Source: Polycyclovorans algicola TG408 (GTDB lineage Bacteria > Pseudomonadota > Gammaproteobacteria > Nevskiales > Nevskiaceae). From it: DNA of 64,000 bases. Below the pieces are notes generated by a model, which saw only the letters and a list, made by a program, of their open reading frames with translations, was not told where the DNA came from and made no database searches. The position numbers and the translations under genes were made by a program. The stretch is taken from assembly GCF_000711245.1 (NCBI RefSeq), contig NZ_JOMH01000001.1:1978830-2042829 (forward strand), read 5' to 3'. Shown here piece by piece: positions 8,886-18,242 of this stretch (position 1 is the stretch's first letter; the number at the start of each line of letters is the position of its first letter).

Positions 8886-9364
8886 GGTTCAGTGGCCGGG
8901 ACTGCCCCCGGCGGGGCACTCACTTTTCTACTGCTAGAAAAGTAAGCAAAAGAGCCACCCCATGTTTCGGCTTTGGGCTTGCAGCCCAAAGGCCCCTGCG
9001 CTTCTCGCGTCAGGCGGGCTTGCGCAAACTCGCTATCGCTCAGACAAGCGCAAGCCTTGATCGCCTGCCGCTCCGATGCTCGGCCGAAACAAAGGGGGAG
9101 AACGTCAAAGGCAAAAGCAGCGCGCCCTGACGCTTTGGCTTTTGCTGTTCAACCCCCGTCTGACCGGGCTGAGCATCGCAGCAGCGGAGGGACCAGATTC
9201 GCGGTTGTCTGAGCGAAGCGAGTTCCGCGAATCCCCTCCGTTGCGAGAAGCACAGGGCACCCCGCGCAGCGGGGCCCGGCAGTGGGGCACCTTCTTTTGG
9301 TTCCCTTTTCTTGGTGTCAAGAAAAGGAACTGCACCGCCGGGGGCAATCCCGGCCAACTGAACC
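8886..9364. repeat. ~480 bp large imperfect palindrome, repeat-family element
   Basis: The left end (GGTTCAGTGGCCGGGACTG at 8886) is matched in reverse complement by the right end (finishing at 9364) over about 70 bases with few mismatches. Inner arms also match: CTCGCTATCGCTCAGACAA on the left pairs with TTGTCTGAGCGAAGCGAG on the right, and GCAAAAGCAGC with GGCTTTTGC near the centre. The element therefore folds on itself for most of its length. It encodes no protein. It resembles long stem-loop repeats recalled from other GC-rich gammaproteobacteria, but copy number cannot be judged from one window. Confidence 0.7.
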
Positions 9365-9489
9365 TTCAAACGAGCAGTGAGGGTTTTGAAACCAAAATAG
9401 GCCCAGCAATCGCAGCAAACCGAACCATTCGAGCAGCGATGAGGGCCTTGAAACTCACCGAGACGCACCCCTCGCCGACGTGGCCTGAC

Positions 9490-10785
9490 TCAGCTCATCG
9501 CACCCAGCGCCTCCGCTTCCCGGCTCGCGGCGAGCGCCGCTAAGCGGGCGATGACGCCATAGGCGTAGAAGCGGTTGGGCTGGTCATCTGGCGCGGCCCC
9601 GGGCTCGGGATGGTTGCCGCACTCTTCGAAGGCCAGCGGCTCGAAGCGCATGCCGGGCGCATTGAGGTTTTCGTCGGCACCGCGCTGGCTGTTGAGCCGG
9701 TAGAAGCCGCCGACCACGTGTTGGTCGATCATGTACACCACCGGTTCGGCGGTGGCGTTGTCATCGCCCATACGCTCAAGGGTGGGCACGCCTTCTTGCA
9801 GAATGGCGCCGGTGACGGCGTTGCCCTCTTTGGCGCTGGACATGTGCGTGCGGGCGCGGCGATTCATTTCGCGCACGTCATCGACCGAGCGTGCGGTCAT
9901 CACGCCCATCCCATAGGTCCCGGTGTCGGACTTGACGATGACGAACGGCTCGGAATCGATCTCGTATTCCTTGTATTTTTCCTTGATGTCGGCCAGCAGG
10001 CGCTCGACATTGCTGATCAGGCACTCTTCGCCTTCACGCTTGAGGAAGTTGATCTGCCCGCAGTTGCGAAACATCGGATCGATGAACCACGGATCGAGCT
10101 CAAGCAGCGCCGAAATCTCGGCCGCCACCTCGCGGTAAAAGCCGAAGTGCCGCGACTTGAGGCGCGCGTGCCAACCCAGCCCTGCCGGCGGCAACACGGT
10201 CTGCTCCAAGCCTTTGAGAATCTCGGGCAAGCCGGCCGACAGGTCGTTGTTGAGCAGGATCGCGCAGGGGCTGGTGTCGCCAACGCGCAAGCGGTTGCCG
10301 TCGCGCACCAGCGGTTCGTAGGTGAGGCTACGGCCCGACACCGGCAGCTCGATTTGCGTCGGCGCGGTGATTTCAGGCGACAGCGACCCGATGCGGACCC
10401 GGTAGCCGGCCTTGCTCAACAGGGCATGCAACTGGGCGGCGTTTTCAAGATAGAAGTGGTTGCGGGTGTGATTTTCGGGCACCAGCACGATCTGCCGCGC
10501 CTCGGGGCACAGGCCCTTCAGTGCCGCCTGCAGCGCCAGAATGCACAGCGGCTCGAATGACGCGCTGAGGTTGTTGAAGCCGCCCGGGAACAGATTGGTG
10601 TCGACCGGCGCCAGCTTGAAGCCGGCGTTGCGCAGGTCGGTCGATGCGTAGAACGGCGCCGGTGTCTTGCGCCACTGCTGGCGGAACCACGCTTCGATGT
10701 CGGCCGAGCGCTCGATCAGGCGCGTTTCCAGCGACAGCAGCGGGCCCATGTTGGCGGTGGCAAGGCGGGGAACGGGAGGCGTCAT
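9490..10785 (-). CDS. gshA: Glutamate-cysteine ligase, GshA of the Acidithiobacillus-type family
   Basis: GshA catalyses the first step of glutathione synthesis, ATP-dependent joining of glutamate and cysteine. The 431-residue protein resembles the glutamate-cysteine ligase family first defined in Acidithiobacillus (TIGR02049) rather than the E. coli type. Diagnostic stretches are DLRNAGFKLAPVDTNLFPGG near the N-terminus, LVPENHTRNHFYLEN, VIVKSDTGTYGMGV and YMIDQHVVGGFYRLN. It is divergent from pilG with 143 bases between. In Pseudomonas it is gshB, not gshA, that neighbours pilG. Confidence 0.92.
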   Translation of the reverse strand: MTPPVPRLATANMGPLLSLETRLIERSADIEAWFRQQWRKTPAPFYASTDLRNAGFKLAPVDTNLFPGGFNNLSASFEPLCILALQAALKGLCPEARQIVLVPENHTRNHFYLENAAQLHALLSKAGYRVRIGSLSPEITAPTQIELPVSGRSLTYEPLVRDGNRLRVGDTSPCAILLNNDLSAGLPEILKGLEQTVLPPAGLGWHARLKSRHFGFYREVAAEISALLELDPWFIDPMFRNCGQINFLKREGEECLISNVERLLADIKEKYKEYEIDSEPFVIVKSDTGTYGMGVMTARSVDDVREMNRRARTHMSSAKEGNAVTGAILQEGVPTLERMGDDNATAEPVVYMIDQHVVGGFYRLNSQRGADENLNAPGMRFEPLAFEECGNHPEPGAAPDDQPNRFYAYGVIARLAALAASREAEALGAMS

Positions 10786-10928
10786 GGTGCAGGCACACTC
10801 GATTTGAAAGGTGCGCAGTGTAGCGCCGCAGCTCGGGCAGGCCGATGATTGCCGGGCGGGGCTGGGAGTGTGCTAAAACGCAGTTCAAGTAAGCCAAGAA
10901 ACTGTCGTCAAAAGGGAGTGGATCGCCT

Positions 10929-11318
10929 GTGTCCGAGGAGCAACGCTCAGCCGTGCGCATCATGGTGGTAGACGACAGTCAGACGATCCGGCGAACCGCC
11001 GAGTCGCTGCTGACCAAAGCTGGTTACGAAGTGGTGACCGCACAAGACGGTTTCGAAGCGCTGGCGGTGTTAGCGCGCAGCGTGCCTTCGCTTGTTTTCA
11101 TTGACATCATGATGCCGCGCCTCGACGGGTATCAGGCTTGCGCGCTCATCAAGGGTAGCGCGCAGTTCGCAAAAATTCCGGTGATCATGCTGTCGTCCAA
11201 AGACGGGTTGTTTGATCGCGCGCGCGGCCGACTGGTGGGCTCCGACCAGTACCTCACCAAGCCCTTCACCCGCGAAGAGCTTCTCGCTGCGGTCGAGTCC
11301 CACCTCGGGGCCGCTTGA
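10929..11318 (+). CDS. pilG: Twitching motility response regulator PilG
   Basis: PilG is a stand-alone receiver domain phosphorylated by the ChpA/PilL kinase and stimulates type IV pilus extension. The 129-residue product matches Pseudomonas PilG closely, with MVVDDSQTIRRTAESLL, the phospho-acceptor region VFIDIMMPRLDGYQ, VIMLSSKDGLFDRARGR and DQYLTKPF (conserved Lys). It starts with GTG at 10929 behind an AAGGGAG ribosome site. Its stop overlaps the pilI start by one base. Confidence 0.95.
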   Translation: MSEEQRSAVRIMVVDDSQTIRRTAESLLTKAGYEVVTAQDGFEALAVLARSVPSLVFIDIMMPRLDGYQACALIKGSAQFAKIPVIMLSSKDGLFDRARGRLVGSDQYLTKPFTREELLAAVESHLGAA

Positions 11319-11848
11319 TGTCGCAGGGTCCGTTCGAGTCTCTGCTGGCGCTGGACGCGCAGCTGCGGTTGCTCCGCGTCGACCTTGCCACCGAGGCTGC
11401 GACCCGCTGGAAGGGGCTGATGGTGCGGGTCGGCAGCGAGTCGCTGCTCGTACCGCAGGCTGATGTCAGCGAGGTCATTCCGCCACCACCCGCCACCCTG
11501 ATTCCCAATGCCCGCGCCTGGCTGCGCGGCGTTGGCAACCTGCGCGGCCAGTTGCTGACCCTGGTCGACCTGAAGGCGTTGATCGGCGACGGTCACACCG
11601 CACCGGGCCGTTTGCAGCGCACTTTGGTGGTCAACACCCAACCGCAGTGGTTGGGGTTTCTGGTCGATGAGGTTGTCGGCTCGCGCAGCTTCGACGTCAG
11701 CGACCAGTGCGAGTGGGCGTCCACCGAGGGGGACCCGTGGATGGCCGTGACACTTGGTGCCCTGCGCACCCCCGAGACCGGCGCGCTGCGCGTCATCAGC
11801 CTGCACAAACTGGCAGCCAGCGAGCGGGTGCGACATGCCGGCTGGTGA
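11318..11848 (+). CDS. pilI: CheW-like adaptor PilI
   Basis: PilI is the CheW-type adaptor that links chemoreceptor and kinase in the Chp system. The 176-residue protein contains a CheW domain (about 35-165) with LLVPQADVSEVIPPP, WLRGVGNLRGQLLTLVDL and GFLVDEVVGSRSF. The ATG at 11318 shares a base with the pilG stop, so translation is likely coupled, and its end overlaps chpA by 14 bases. The receptor gene pilJ that normally follows pilI is absent. Confidence 0.9.
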   Translation: MSQGPFESLLALDAQLRLLRVDLATEAATRWKGLMVRVGSESLLVPQADVSEVIPPPPATLIPNARAWLRGVGNLRGQLLTLVDLKALIGDGHTAPGRLQRTLVVNTQPQWLGFLVDEVVGSRSFDVSDQCEWASTEGDPWMAVTLGALRTPETGALRVISLHKLAASERVRHAGW

Positions 11849-14800
11849 GCGCGCCGTGTCGCTGATGACGCCGCTGCCCGAGGGCTATCGGGTGCTGTGG
11901 ATACGGCCCGAGATCGATGCCTGTCTGATCAAGGTGCGGCTGGCCATTGAGCGTCACGTTGAAGGTCACGACGGCACCGCGCCGCTGAGTGATGCGATGG
12001 CCGTGCTGCAACAACTGCAGGGCGTCGCCGAGATTTTGCCGTGGGTTAGCCTGCGGCTGAGCTTCGAGGGCATGGCCGAGGTGCTCAGCCGTCGCAGCGG
12101 CATGGTGGCCGGCGGCGGCGACCATCTCAGCACCAATGATGTCGGCCTGAGCGCGGTGCTCAGCGGCTGTGTGCTGATTCCCGATTACCTTGACCTGCTG
12201 GCGCGTGGTCAGGCCGACTCGCCGCTGCTGTTGCTGCCGCTGATCAACGAGCTGCGCCTTGCGGTCAACCGGCCCCTGGTCAGCGAGTCGGCGATCATCG
12301 CCCGGCAGTTGGCACTGCACCCGTGGCCGGCGCGTGATGGCGCTGCCCAGGCGCGTGCCAGCCAGATGCCAGCGCTGGCACGCAAGGCGTCAGCGTATTA
12401 CCAGTCGTCGCTGCTGGCCGTGATGCGCGAGCAATCTGACGCGCGCGCCCATTGGGGCCGTCTCGGCAAGCTCTCCGAACAATTGGCAGCCGCCACGCCG
12501 CACTTGCCGTCTTACTGGTTGTGGACTGCGATGGCCGCCGTGGTCGAGGCGGTGCTGACCCAGGGCTTGGACTTTGGCATGGAGCTGCGTCGCCAACTGG
12601 GCACCGTCGGCCAGCAACTCAAGCTGCTCGGAGAGCAGCCCGCCGAGGCCGATGCCCAGGCGGCCAAGCTCGCGACCACCCTGATGTATTTCGTGGCCCG
12701 TGCCTTGCCGCGTGGCCGTCGTGTGATGGCAGCGCAGGCCGCATGGCGGCTGTTCGACTGGGTGCCCGACGACCGCACCGTTGAGCGTCGCCGCGCGCAA
12801 CTGCAGGGGCCCAACGCACGTCTTTTGGCGCAGGTGACGCGCGAAATCAAGGCCGATCTTACCGAGGCCAAAGACGCGATTGACCTCGCAGTTCGCACCG
12901 CCGAACCCAGCCACCTTGAAACCGCCGAACGGTCACTGTCACAGGTGGCCGACACGCTGCGCGGTCTGGGGCTGCGGGTGCTCGGCGGTCACGTCGCGCG
13001 TCAATGCCTGCAGTTGGGCGCGCTCAAGCTCACGGCGGATGTGGCCGGCTGGGAGGCGTTGGCGGCAAACCTGCTGCGCGTCGAGTCGAGTCTGGAGCGC
13101 GAGTTGTTTGGCCAGCTGGGTGGCCTGGTGCCGCCGATGAATCCGGAGTTGGGCGAGCTGCCCAACCCGACGCTCGAAGACAGCCGGGCTGCGTTGATCA
13201 GCGTTGCCCTTGGCGACATCGCCCGCGCGCGTGGCGCGCTGGACACCGCGTTTCGCCGGCGTGAGCCTGCCGGTCTGGCTGACGTGCCGGCGGTGCTTGA
13301 GCGGGTTGCGCTGACCCTGCCGATCATCGACCAACTGACCCTCGCCACCGCGCTGAACGGCCTCGCCGAGGTGGCCTTGCACCCGGCGCTGGTGCTCGAG
13401 GGCCCGGAGACCCCGGTGGCGCGGCTGTTCGCGCTGATCCTCACCCGTGTCGAACTGACGCTCGAAGCCCTGCGCGACGGCCTGGATATCCCGGCCGTTT
13501 CGGCTGCCGCTGACCCATTTGGCGAGATCGACCTGTTGTTGGCCGATTTACGGGCGTTGTTACCGGCGCACGGTTCACGCGCCCCGGTTGCGCCGCCGGC
13601 ACCCGAGATGGCGTCAAAGGACACCCACGCCATCGATCCCGAGCTGCGCGAGATTTTCGGCGAAGAGGCCGGCGAAGTGTTGATGACCCTCAATGGCGTC
13701 ATCCCGGCGTGGCTCAGGCAGCCCGAGCGTTCCGAGGCGCTGGTGGTGATCCGGCGCGCGTTCCATACCCTGAAAGGGTCGGGCCGCATGGTCGGTGCCG
13801 ATGATCTCGCCGACTACGCCTGGGCCGTCGAGCGGGTGCTCAATGCCGTGCTCGACAGCGCCCTCGACATTCGCCCGGACGTCATCGCCCTCGTCACCCG
13901 CGCGCACGCGGCGCTGCCAACGCTGATCGCCCGGTTCCGCGATGGCGAGGCCATGCCCGCAGACGTGTCCACCCTGATTGAAGATGCGCGACTCTGTCTT
14001 GACGGGCCGCGTGTCACGCCGGAGATGCGCGTCGCGTTCGTCGAAGACGCCGGCGAAAAAATCGATCAGATTGGTGCATGGCTGCAGCAGCCCGGCACCC
14101 ATTCGAATGTGCCCGATCCGGTGATCCGCGCGTTCCACACCCTGCGCGGCGCCTCCGGGGTTGTTGGATTGGCGTCATTGGCCGAAGTCGCCGCCGAATG
14201 CGAACACTGGCTCGACGGGTTGCGTGCGATCAGTCAGCGCCCTGACGCAGAAGCCTGCGCGGTACTGGCCGAGGTGCTCACCGAGGCGCGCGCGTGGGTC
14301 GCCACCGTGACCCGCAGCGACGCCGAGGCCCCTGACGCCGCGCCGATGATGGCGCGACTGCGGCAGGTGCAAACCCGGGCGCCGGAGGCTGTCAAGGCGG
14401 TGGTCGCGGCGCGCGAGCTGGTCGACATCTTCTCGATGGAAGCACTGGACCTCATCGACAAGACCGAGGCCCTGTCACGCGCCTGGGCACAGGATCCCGA
14501 GCGCGACGACCTGCTCGAGGCGATGCAGCGCGAACTCCACACCCTGGCCGGTTCAGCAGCGGTGTCCGGTGTGCCGGCACTCGCCCACGTGGCGCGTGCC
14601 CTGCAACGCCGGCTCGGCGACGTGACGCCCGGTCCCGGGGTCTTCGCCCAGCTGCCGATGATCTTCGAGGCGATGATGCAGTTGCTCGACGCCTATCGCG
14701 ACGGGCGTGCCCCGGCTGCGGCGCCGGACCAGCTGGAGCGCATTGCCCGGCTTGGGGTCGACGAGGCGCCGCAGCAGGCCGACCTGGGTGTGACTGCTGA

Positions 14801-17690
14801 CGCGAAGCCGCCCACGCCGGTTGCCGCAGGAACCGAAGTCGAAGACGAAGCTGCGCCGCCGGCGACGTCCGATGCGACGCTCGAAGCGGTCGTCGAGGCG
14901 GCTGTCGAGGCGGAGGTCGATCCTGACGACGACCAGACCTTGGAAGCGATTTTCTTCGCCGAGGCCCACGAGCTGCTCGACGCATTTGACGACTTGGCGC
15001 GAAGCTGGTCGCTGCACCCTGAAGCGCCTGAGCCGGCCACCGAGACCCAGCGTGTGCTGCACACCCTCAAGGGCAGTGCGCGCATGGCCGGTTACGCCGA
15101 CTTTGGCGATGTCGCCTCGCGGCTTGAAATACAGATCAAAGCCCTGCAGGGCCAGACGCCGCCGCCGGGCGTGTTCAGTCGTCTCACCGACATCGCCGAG
15201 CGACTGCAGTCGGGTCTGCGCGCGTTGCAACATGGATCGACCCACGCCTTTGCACTGTGGGACGACGCTGCCCTGGACCTGCGCAGCCCTGCAGAAACAC
15301 CGGCCGAGGTCGAGGCACCAATTGCCGATGCCGAGCCGGTCGCTACGCTTGAAGCGGCACCGTTTACCGAACTCACGCGCCTCGACACGGCGGGCGACGA
15401 CGCTGACCAGGCTGAGTTGCTGGCGATCTTCTCCGAAGAAGCCAGCGAGTTGATCGATGCGCTCGAGGCTGCATTTGGGCGCTGGCGGCAGAACAGCGCC
15501 GACGCCAGCCCACGAGGCGATTTGCTGCGTGCCCTTCACACCCTCAAGGGCGGCGCCGGCATGTGCGGTTGGTCGGCGCTCTCGGACCGCGCGCATGCGC
15601 TCGAAACCGAGCTGGAACGCCAGGAGCGCGCAGGCCAGACACTCACCGAGCCGGCCACGCTGAACGCGGTCGGACAGGCGATCAGCGATCTGGCACAAGA
15701 GTCGCTGAAGCCGCCGGTCAGCCTCGCCGCACTGGCGGCGGCCGCACCCAGTCAACCGATGCGCGCCGCTGCGCCATCCGCGTGGGACCCGCGCCTGTTC
15801 TTCGTCCCCGAGTACGAGGCCGACAGCGCCGTGTCGCGACAGGAAACCGCACGCGTTGCGGTCGAACGACTCGACGGCATGCTCAACGAGGTCGGCGAGG
15901 CGTCGATCATCCGTGCACGACTCGAAGCGCAGATGACCCAGGCGCGCAGCCAGCTCAACGAAATGGCGCAGTCGGTTGATCGTTTGCGTGACCAGTTGCG
16001 CCAGATGGACGCCGAAACCGACGCCCAGATCCGCGCCCGTGGTCTGGCCTCCAGCACCGCCGAGCAGGACCGCTACGCCAGCGACTTTGACCCGCTCGAA
16101 ATGGACCGCTACACGCGTATGCAGGAGTTGTCGCGCTCGCTCAACGAATCGCTGGGCGACATCGCAGGCTTGCAGGACACCCTCAACGCCGTGGTCGGCG
16201 ACAGCGAAACCTTGCTGGTGCAGCAGAACCGCGTCAACACCCAGCTGCAGCAAGGGCTGATGGGCACCTTGATGGTGCCGTTTTCGCGGCAGATTCCGCG
16301 CCTGCAGCGCGTGGTGCGCAGCACGGCGCTCGAACTGGGCAAGCAGGCCAACCTGCAGGTCATCGGTGAAGAAGCCGAGCTTGACCGCAACGTGCTCGAG
16401 CGCATGACCGCGCCACTGGAGCACCTGTTGCGCAACGCCGTGGTGCACGGCATCGAGACCCCCGAGCAGCGTGCCGAGGCCAACAAGCCGCCGGTGGGGC
16501 TGGTGACGCTGACCCTGCAACGCGAGGGCAGCGAACTGTTGATGGTGCTCAGCGACGATGGTGGCGGGCTCGACCACGACCGCATCGAGGCCATCGCGGT
16601 GCAAAAAGGTTTGCTGGCCGCGCCGCTGGACCCCGGCGCGCCGCAGCGTGAGATCGACCTGGCGAGCTTTATTTTTGAACCGGGTTTCTCCACGGCCGCA
16701 ACCGTCACCCAGGCCGCCGGGCGTGGCATCGGTATGGACGTGGTGGCCGCTGAGGTGAAGCAGTTGGGCGGTACGCTGGGCGTGGTCTCGACACGGCACA
16801 AGGGCGCGCGCTTCCAGGTTCGTCTGCCGCTGACTCTGGCGGTATCGCACGCGCTGCTGGTGCGTGTCGCCGAGCGCCCCTACGCATTGCCGCTGGCCAA
16901 CATTGAAGGGGTGGTCCGCGTACCGCTCAATGAGCTGCCGCGCCACCTGTCGACCAGCACGCCCGAGCCGGTAATGTACGGCGGCAGCCCCTATCAGCTA
17001 CGACGTCTTAGTGACCTGCTGGGCGTGGCGGCGCATCCTATCGCGGTTGACCAGAACACCGTGCAGGCGGTGATGCTGCGTGCCAGTGAAGGCCCGATAG
17101 GCGGCGGCCGCACGGCCTTGCTGGTTGATGCGGTGATCGGCAATCGCGAAATCGTCGCCAAGCCGCTGGGCCCCATCGTCAGCGCCATCAACGGCATCAG
17201 CAGCGCCACCATCCTGCCGGACGGGCAGGTGGTGCTGATTCTTGATGCGGTGGCGCTGGCCCAGGCCCGTGCCCGTCAGCAGCGCGCCCAGCCGCGCGCT
17301 GACCGCGTCGGCAGCACGCCGTTGATCATGGTGGTGGATGACTCGATCACCATCCGCCGCGTCACCCAGCGCCTGCTTACCCGCAATGGCCTGCGGGTGG
17401 TCACCGCCAAGGATGGACTCGACGCCATGGCGCAGCTGGCCACGGTGGCGCCGGCAGCGATTCTGCTCGACATTGAAATGCCGCGTGCCGACGGCTTCGA
17501 GGTGGCCAGCTATGTGCGAAACACCGAGCGTCTGGCGCGCATTCCCATCGTTATGATCACCTCGCGTTCGGGCGACAAGCACCGCAGTCGCGCCGAAGCC
17601 ATCGGTGTCAACCGCTACCTCATCAAGCCTTATCAGGAAGGGGAGTTGATGGACGCGCTGAAAACCCTGCTGCCCGGTTTGACGGCATGA
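11835..17690 (+). CDS. chpA: ChpA/PilL hybrid histidine kinase with five Hpt domains, CheA core and receiver
   Basis: The 1951-residue kinase directs type IV pilus twitching through PilG. Residues 1-600 are helical and resemble the FimL-like N-terminus of ChpA. Five Hpt domains follow, with phosphorylatable His in FHTLKGSGRMVG (H644), FHTLRGASG (H768), LHTLAGSAAV (H902), LHTLKGSARMAG (H1076) and LHTLKGGAGMCG (H1235). Then come dimerisation and ATPase regions (HLLRNAVVHGIETP, GRGIGMDVVAAEVKQLGG), a CheW-like domain and a C-terminal receiver with LLDIEMPRADG (D1879). Pseudomonas ChpA is longer and has six Hpt plus Spt/Tpt domains. ATG 11835 is preferred; ATG 11865 is possible. Confidence 0.93.
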   Translation: MPAGERAVSLMTPLPEGYRVLWIRPEIDACLIKVRLAIERHVEGHDGTAPLSDAMAVLQQLQGVAEILPWVSLRLSFEGMAEVLSRRSGMVAGGGDHLSTNDVGLSAVLSGCVLIPDYLDLLARGQADSPLLLLPLINELRLAVNRPLVSESAIIARQLALHPWPARDGAAQARASQMPALARKASAYYQSSLLAVMREQSDARAHWGRLGKLSEQLAAATPHLPSYWLWTAMAAVVEAVLTQGLDFGMELRRQLGTVGQQLKLLGEQPAEADAQAAKLATTLMYFVARALPRGRRVMAAQAAWRLFDWVPDDRTVERRRAQLQGPNARLLAQVTREIKADLTEAKDAIDLAVRTAEPSHLETAERSLSQVADTLRGLGLRVLGGHVARQCLQLGALKLTADVAGWEALAANLLRVESSLERELFGQLGGLVPPMNPELGELPNPTLEDSRAALISVALGDIARARGALDTAFRRREPAGLADVPAVLERVALTLPIIDQLTLATALNGLAEVALHPALVLEGPETPVARLFALILTRVELTLEALRDGLDIPAVSAAADPFGEIDLLLADLRALLPAHGSRAPVAPPAPEMASKDTHAIDPELREIFGEEAGEVLMTLNGVIPAWLRQPERSEALVVIRRAFHTLKGSGRMVGADDLADYAWAVERVLNAVLDSALDIRPDVIALVTRAHAALPTLIARFRDGEAMPADVSTLIEDARLCLDGPRVTPEMRVAFVEDAGEKIDQIGAWLQQPGTHSNVPDPVIRAFHTLRGASGVVGLASLAEVAAECEHWLDGLRAISQRPDAEACAVLAEVLTEARAWVATVTRSDAEAPDAAPMMARLRQVQTRAPEAVKAVVAARELVDIFSMEALDLIDKTEALSRAWAQDPERDDLLEAMQRELHTLAGSAAVSGVPALAHVARALQRRLGDVTPGPGVFAQLPMIFEAMMQLLDAYRDGRAPAAAPDQLERIARLGVDEAPQQADLGVTADAKPPTPVAAGTEVEDEAAPPATSDATLEAVVEAAVEAEVDPDDDQTLEAIFFAEAHELLDAFDDLARSWSLHPEAPEPATETQRVLHTLKGSARMAGYADFGDVASRLEIQIKALQGQTPPPGVFSRLTDIAERLQSGLRALQHGSTHAFALWDDAALDLRSPAETPAEVEAPIADAEPVATLEAAPFTELTRLDTAGDDADQAELLAIFSEEASELIDALEAAFGRWRQNSADASPRGDLLRALHTLKGGAGMCGWSALSDRAHALETELERQERAGQTLTEPATLNAVGQAISDLAQESLKPPVSLAALAAAAPSQPMRAAAPSAWDPRLFFVPEYEADSAVSRQETARVAVERLDGMLNEVGEASIIRARLEAQMTQARSQLNEMAQSVDRLRDQLRQMDAETDAQIRARGLASSTAEQDRYASDFDPLEMDRYTRMQELSRSLNESLGDIAGLQDTLNAVVGDSETLLVQQNRVNTQLQQGLMGTLMVPFSRQIPRLQRVVRSTALELGKQANLQVIGEEAELDRNVLERMTAPLEHLLRNAVVHGIETPEQRAEANKPPVGLVTLTLQREGSELLMVLSDDGGGLDHDRIEAIAVQKGLLAAPLDPGAPQREIDLASFIFEPGFSTAATVTQAAGRGIGMDVVAAEVKQLGGTLGVVSTRHKGARFQVRLPLTLAVSHALLVRVAERPYALPLANIEGVVRVPLNELPRHLSTSTPEPVMYGGSPYQLRRLSDLLGVAAHPIAVDQNTVQAVMLRASEGPIGGGRTALLVDAVIGNREIVAKPLGPIVSAINGISSATILPDGQVVLILDAVALAQARARQQRAQPRADRVGSTPLIMVVDDSITIRRVTQRLLTRNGLRVVTAKDGLDAMAQLATVAPAAILLDIEMPRADGFEVASYVRNTERLARIPIVMITSRSGDKHRSRAEAIGVNRYLIKPYQEGELMDALKTLLPGLTA

Positions 17691-18184
17691 ACGCCACCGT
17701 GACAGAGCGGGTCGATGTGCTCTACGCGGCACTGATTCCGCTGGAGCAGGGCAGCGCGCTGTTACCCAACTCGGCGCTGCTGGACGTCCTGCCCATCGCC
17801 TTGCTTGAGCCGCTGGCTGACACGGCACCGACCGCCGACCTGGCCGGCTTTTGTGGTTGGGTGCCGCACCGGGGTCAGCGGTTGCCGGTGCTGCAATTTG
17901 AAACCCTGTTGGGGCACGACAGCGCACCGCCGAGCGTGCGTGGACGGCTGGTGGTGTTGCAGGGCCTGTCATCGACCGAGGCGCGGGTTGTGCTGATTGC
18001 CCAGGCCGCGCCGCGTCGAGTGACGCTCAGTCAGCAGGTGCTCACGGCGGACACCGCCGGGGCCGACGGCGATGCGTTCGTTGCGGGCCGCTGCCGCATT
18101 GCCCGGCAGCCGGTGATCATTCCCGACCTGGCGGCGCTGGAGCAGCATGGGGCCACACTGGCGGCGCGTGCCGAAGCGGTCTGA
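17687..18184 (+). CDS. CheW-like protein, ChpC-type
   Basis: This 165-residue protein overlaps the chpA stop by four bases (ATGA), and its position and size match ChpC, a second CheW-like adaptor of the Chp cluster. The sequence is a divergent CheW domain: LLPNSALLDVLPIALLEPL, FCGWVPHRGQRLPVLQFETLLG and RRVTLSQQVL. ChpC in Pseudomonas is thought to connect further receptors to ChpA. The assignment rests mostly on gene order plus the weak domain match. Confidence 0.75.
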   Translation: MNATVTERVDVLYAALIPLEQGSALLPNSALLDVLPIALLEPLADTAPTADLAGFCGWVPHRGQRLPVLQFETLLGHDSAPPSVRGRLVVLQGLSSTEARVVLIAQAAPRRVTLSQQVLTADTAGADGDAFVAGRCRIARQPVIIPDLAALEQHGATLAARAEAV

Positions 18185-18242
18185 CACTGACGCAGTGCGC
18201 GCCGGCAATCAATGACGCGCGCGATTGATGCCCCAACAATCG

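Larger units (their letters stand above)
8595..9489. other. Gene-free repeat-rich intergenic region
   Basis: The 895 bases between the convergent permease and gshA genes hold no frame with protein-like composition. They contain two REP-like units, a ~480 bp imperfect palindrome, and at 9365-9489 a degenerate ~35-base duplication (words near CGAGCAGTGAGGGTTTTGAA and CGAGCAGCGATGAGGG). The region would be a natural place for transcription to end from both sides. No promoter or RNA gene was recognised. Confidence 0.7.

Noticed and set aside
8591-9543. Several short open frames in the repeat region (up to 159 codons)
   Set aside because: They read through palindromes on both strands, have Arg/Ser-rich random composition and no start signals; the region is explained by repeats.
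9610-10560. Plus-strand frame of 316 codons antisense to gshA
   Set aside because: Same effect of GC-rich antisense coding; gshA motifs on the reverse strand are clear and this frame has no family resemblance.
14553-16946. Long reverse-strand open frame (797 codons) antisense to chpA
   Set aside because: High-GC codon use of chpA keeps this frame open; its translation is His/Gln/Arg-rich with no domain pattern, and chpA is certain on the other strand.
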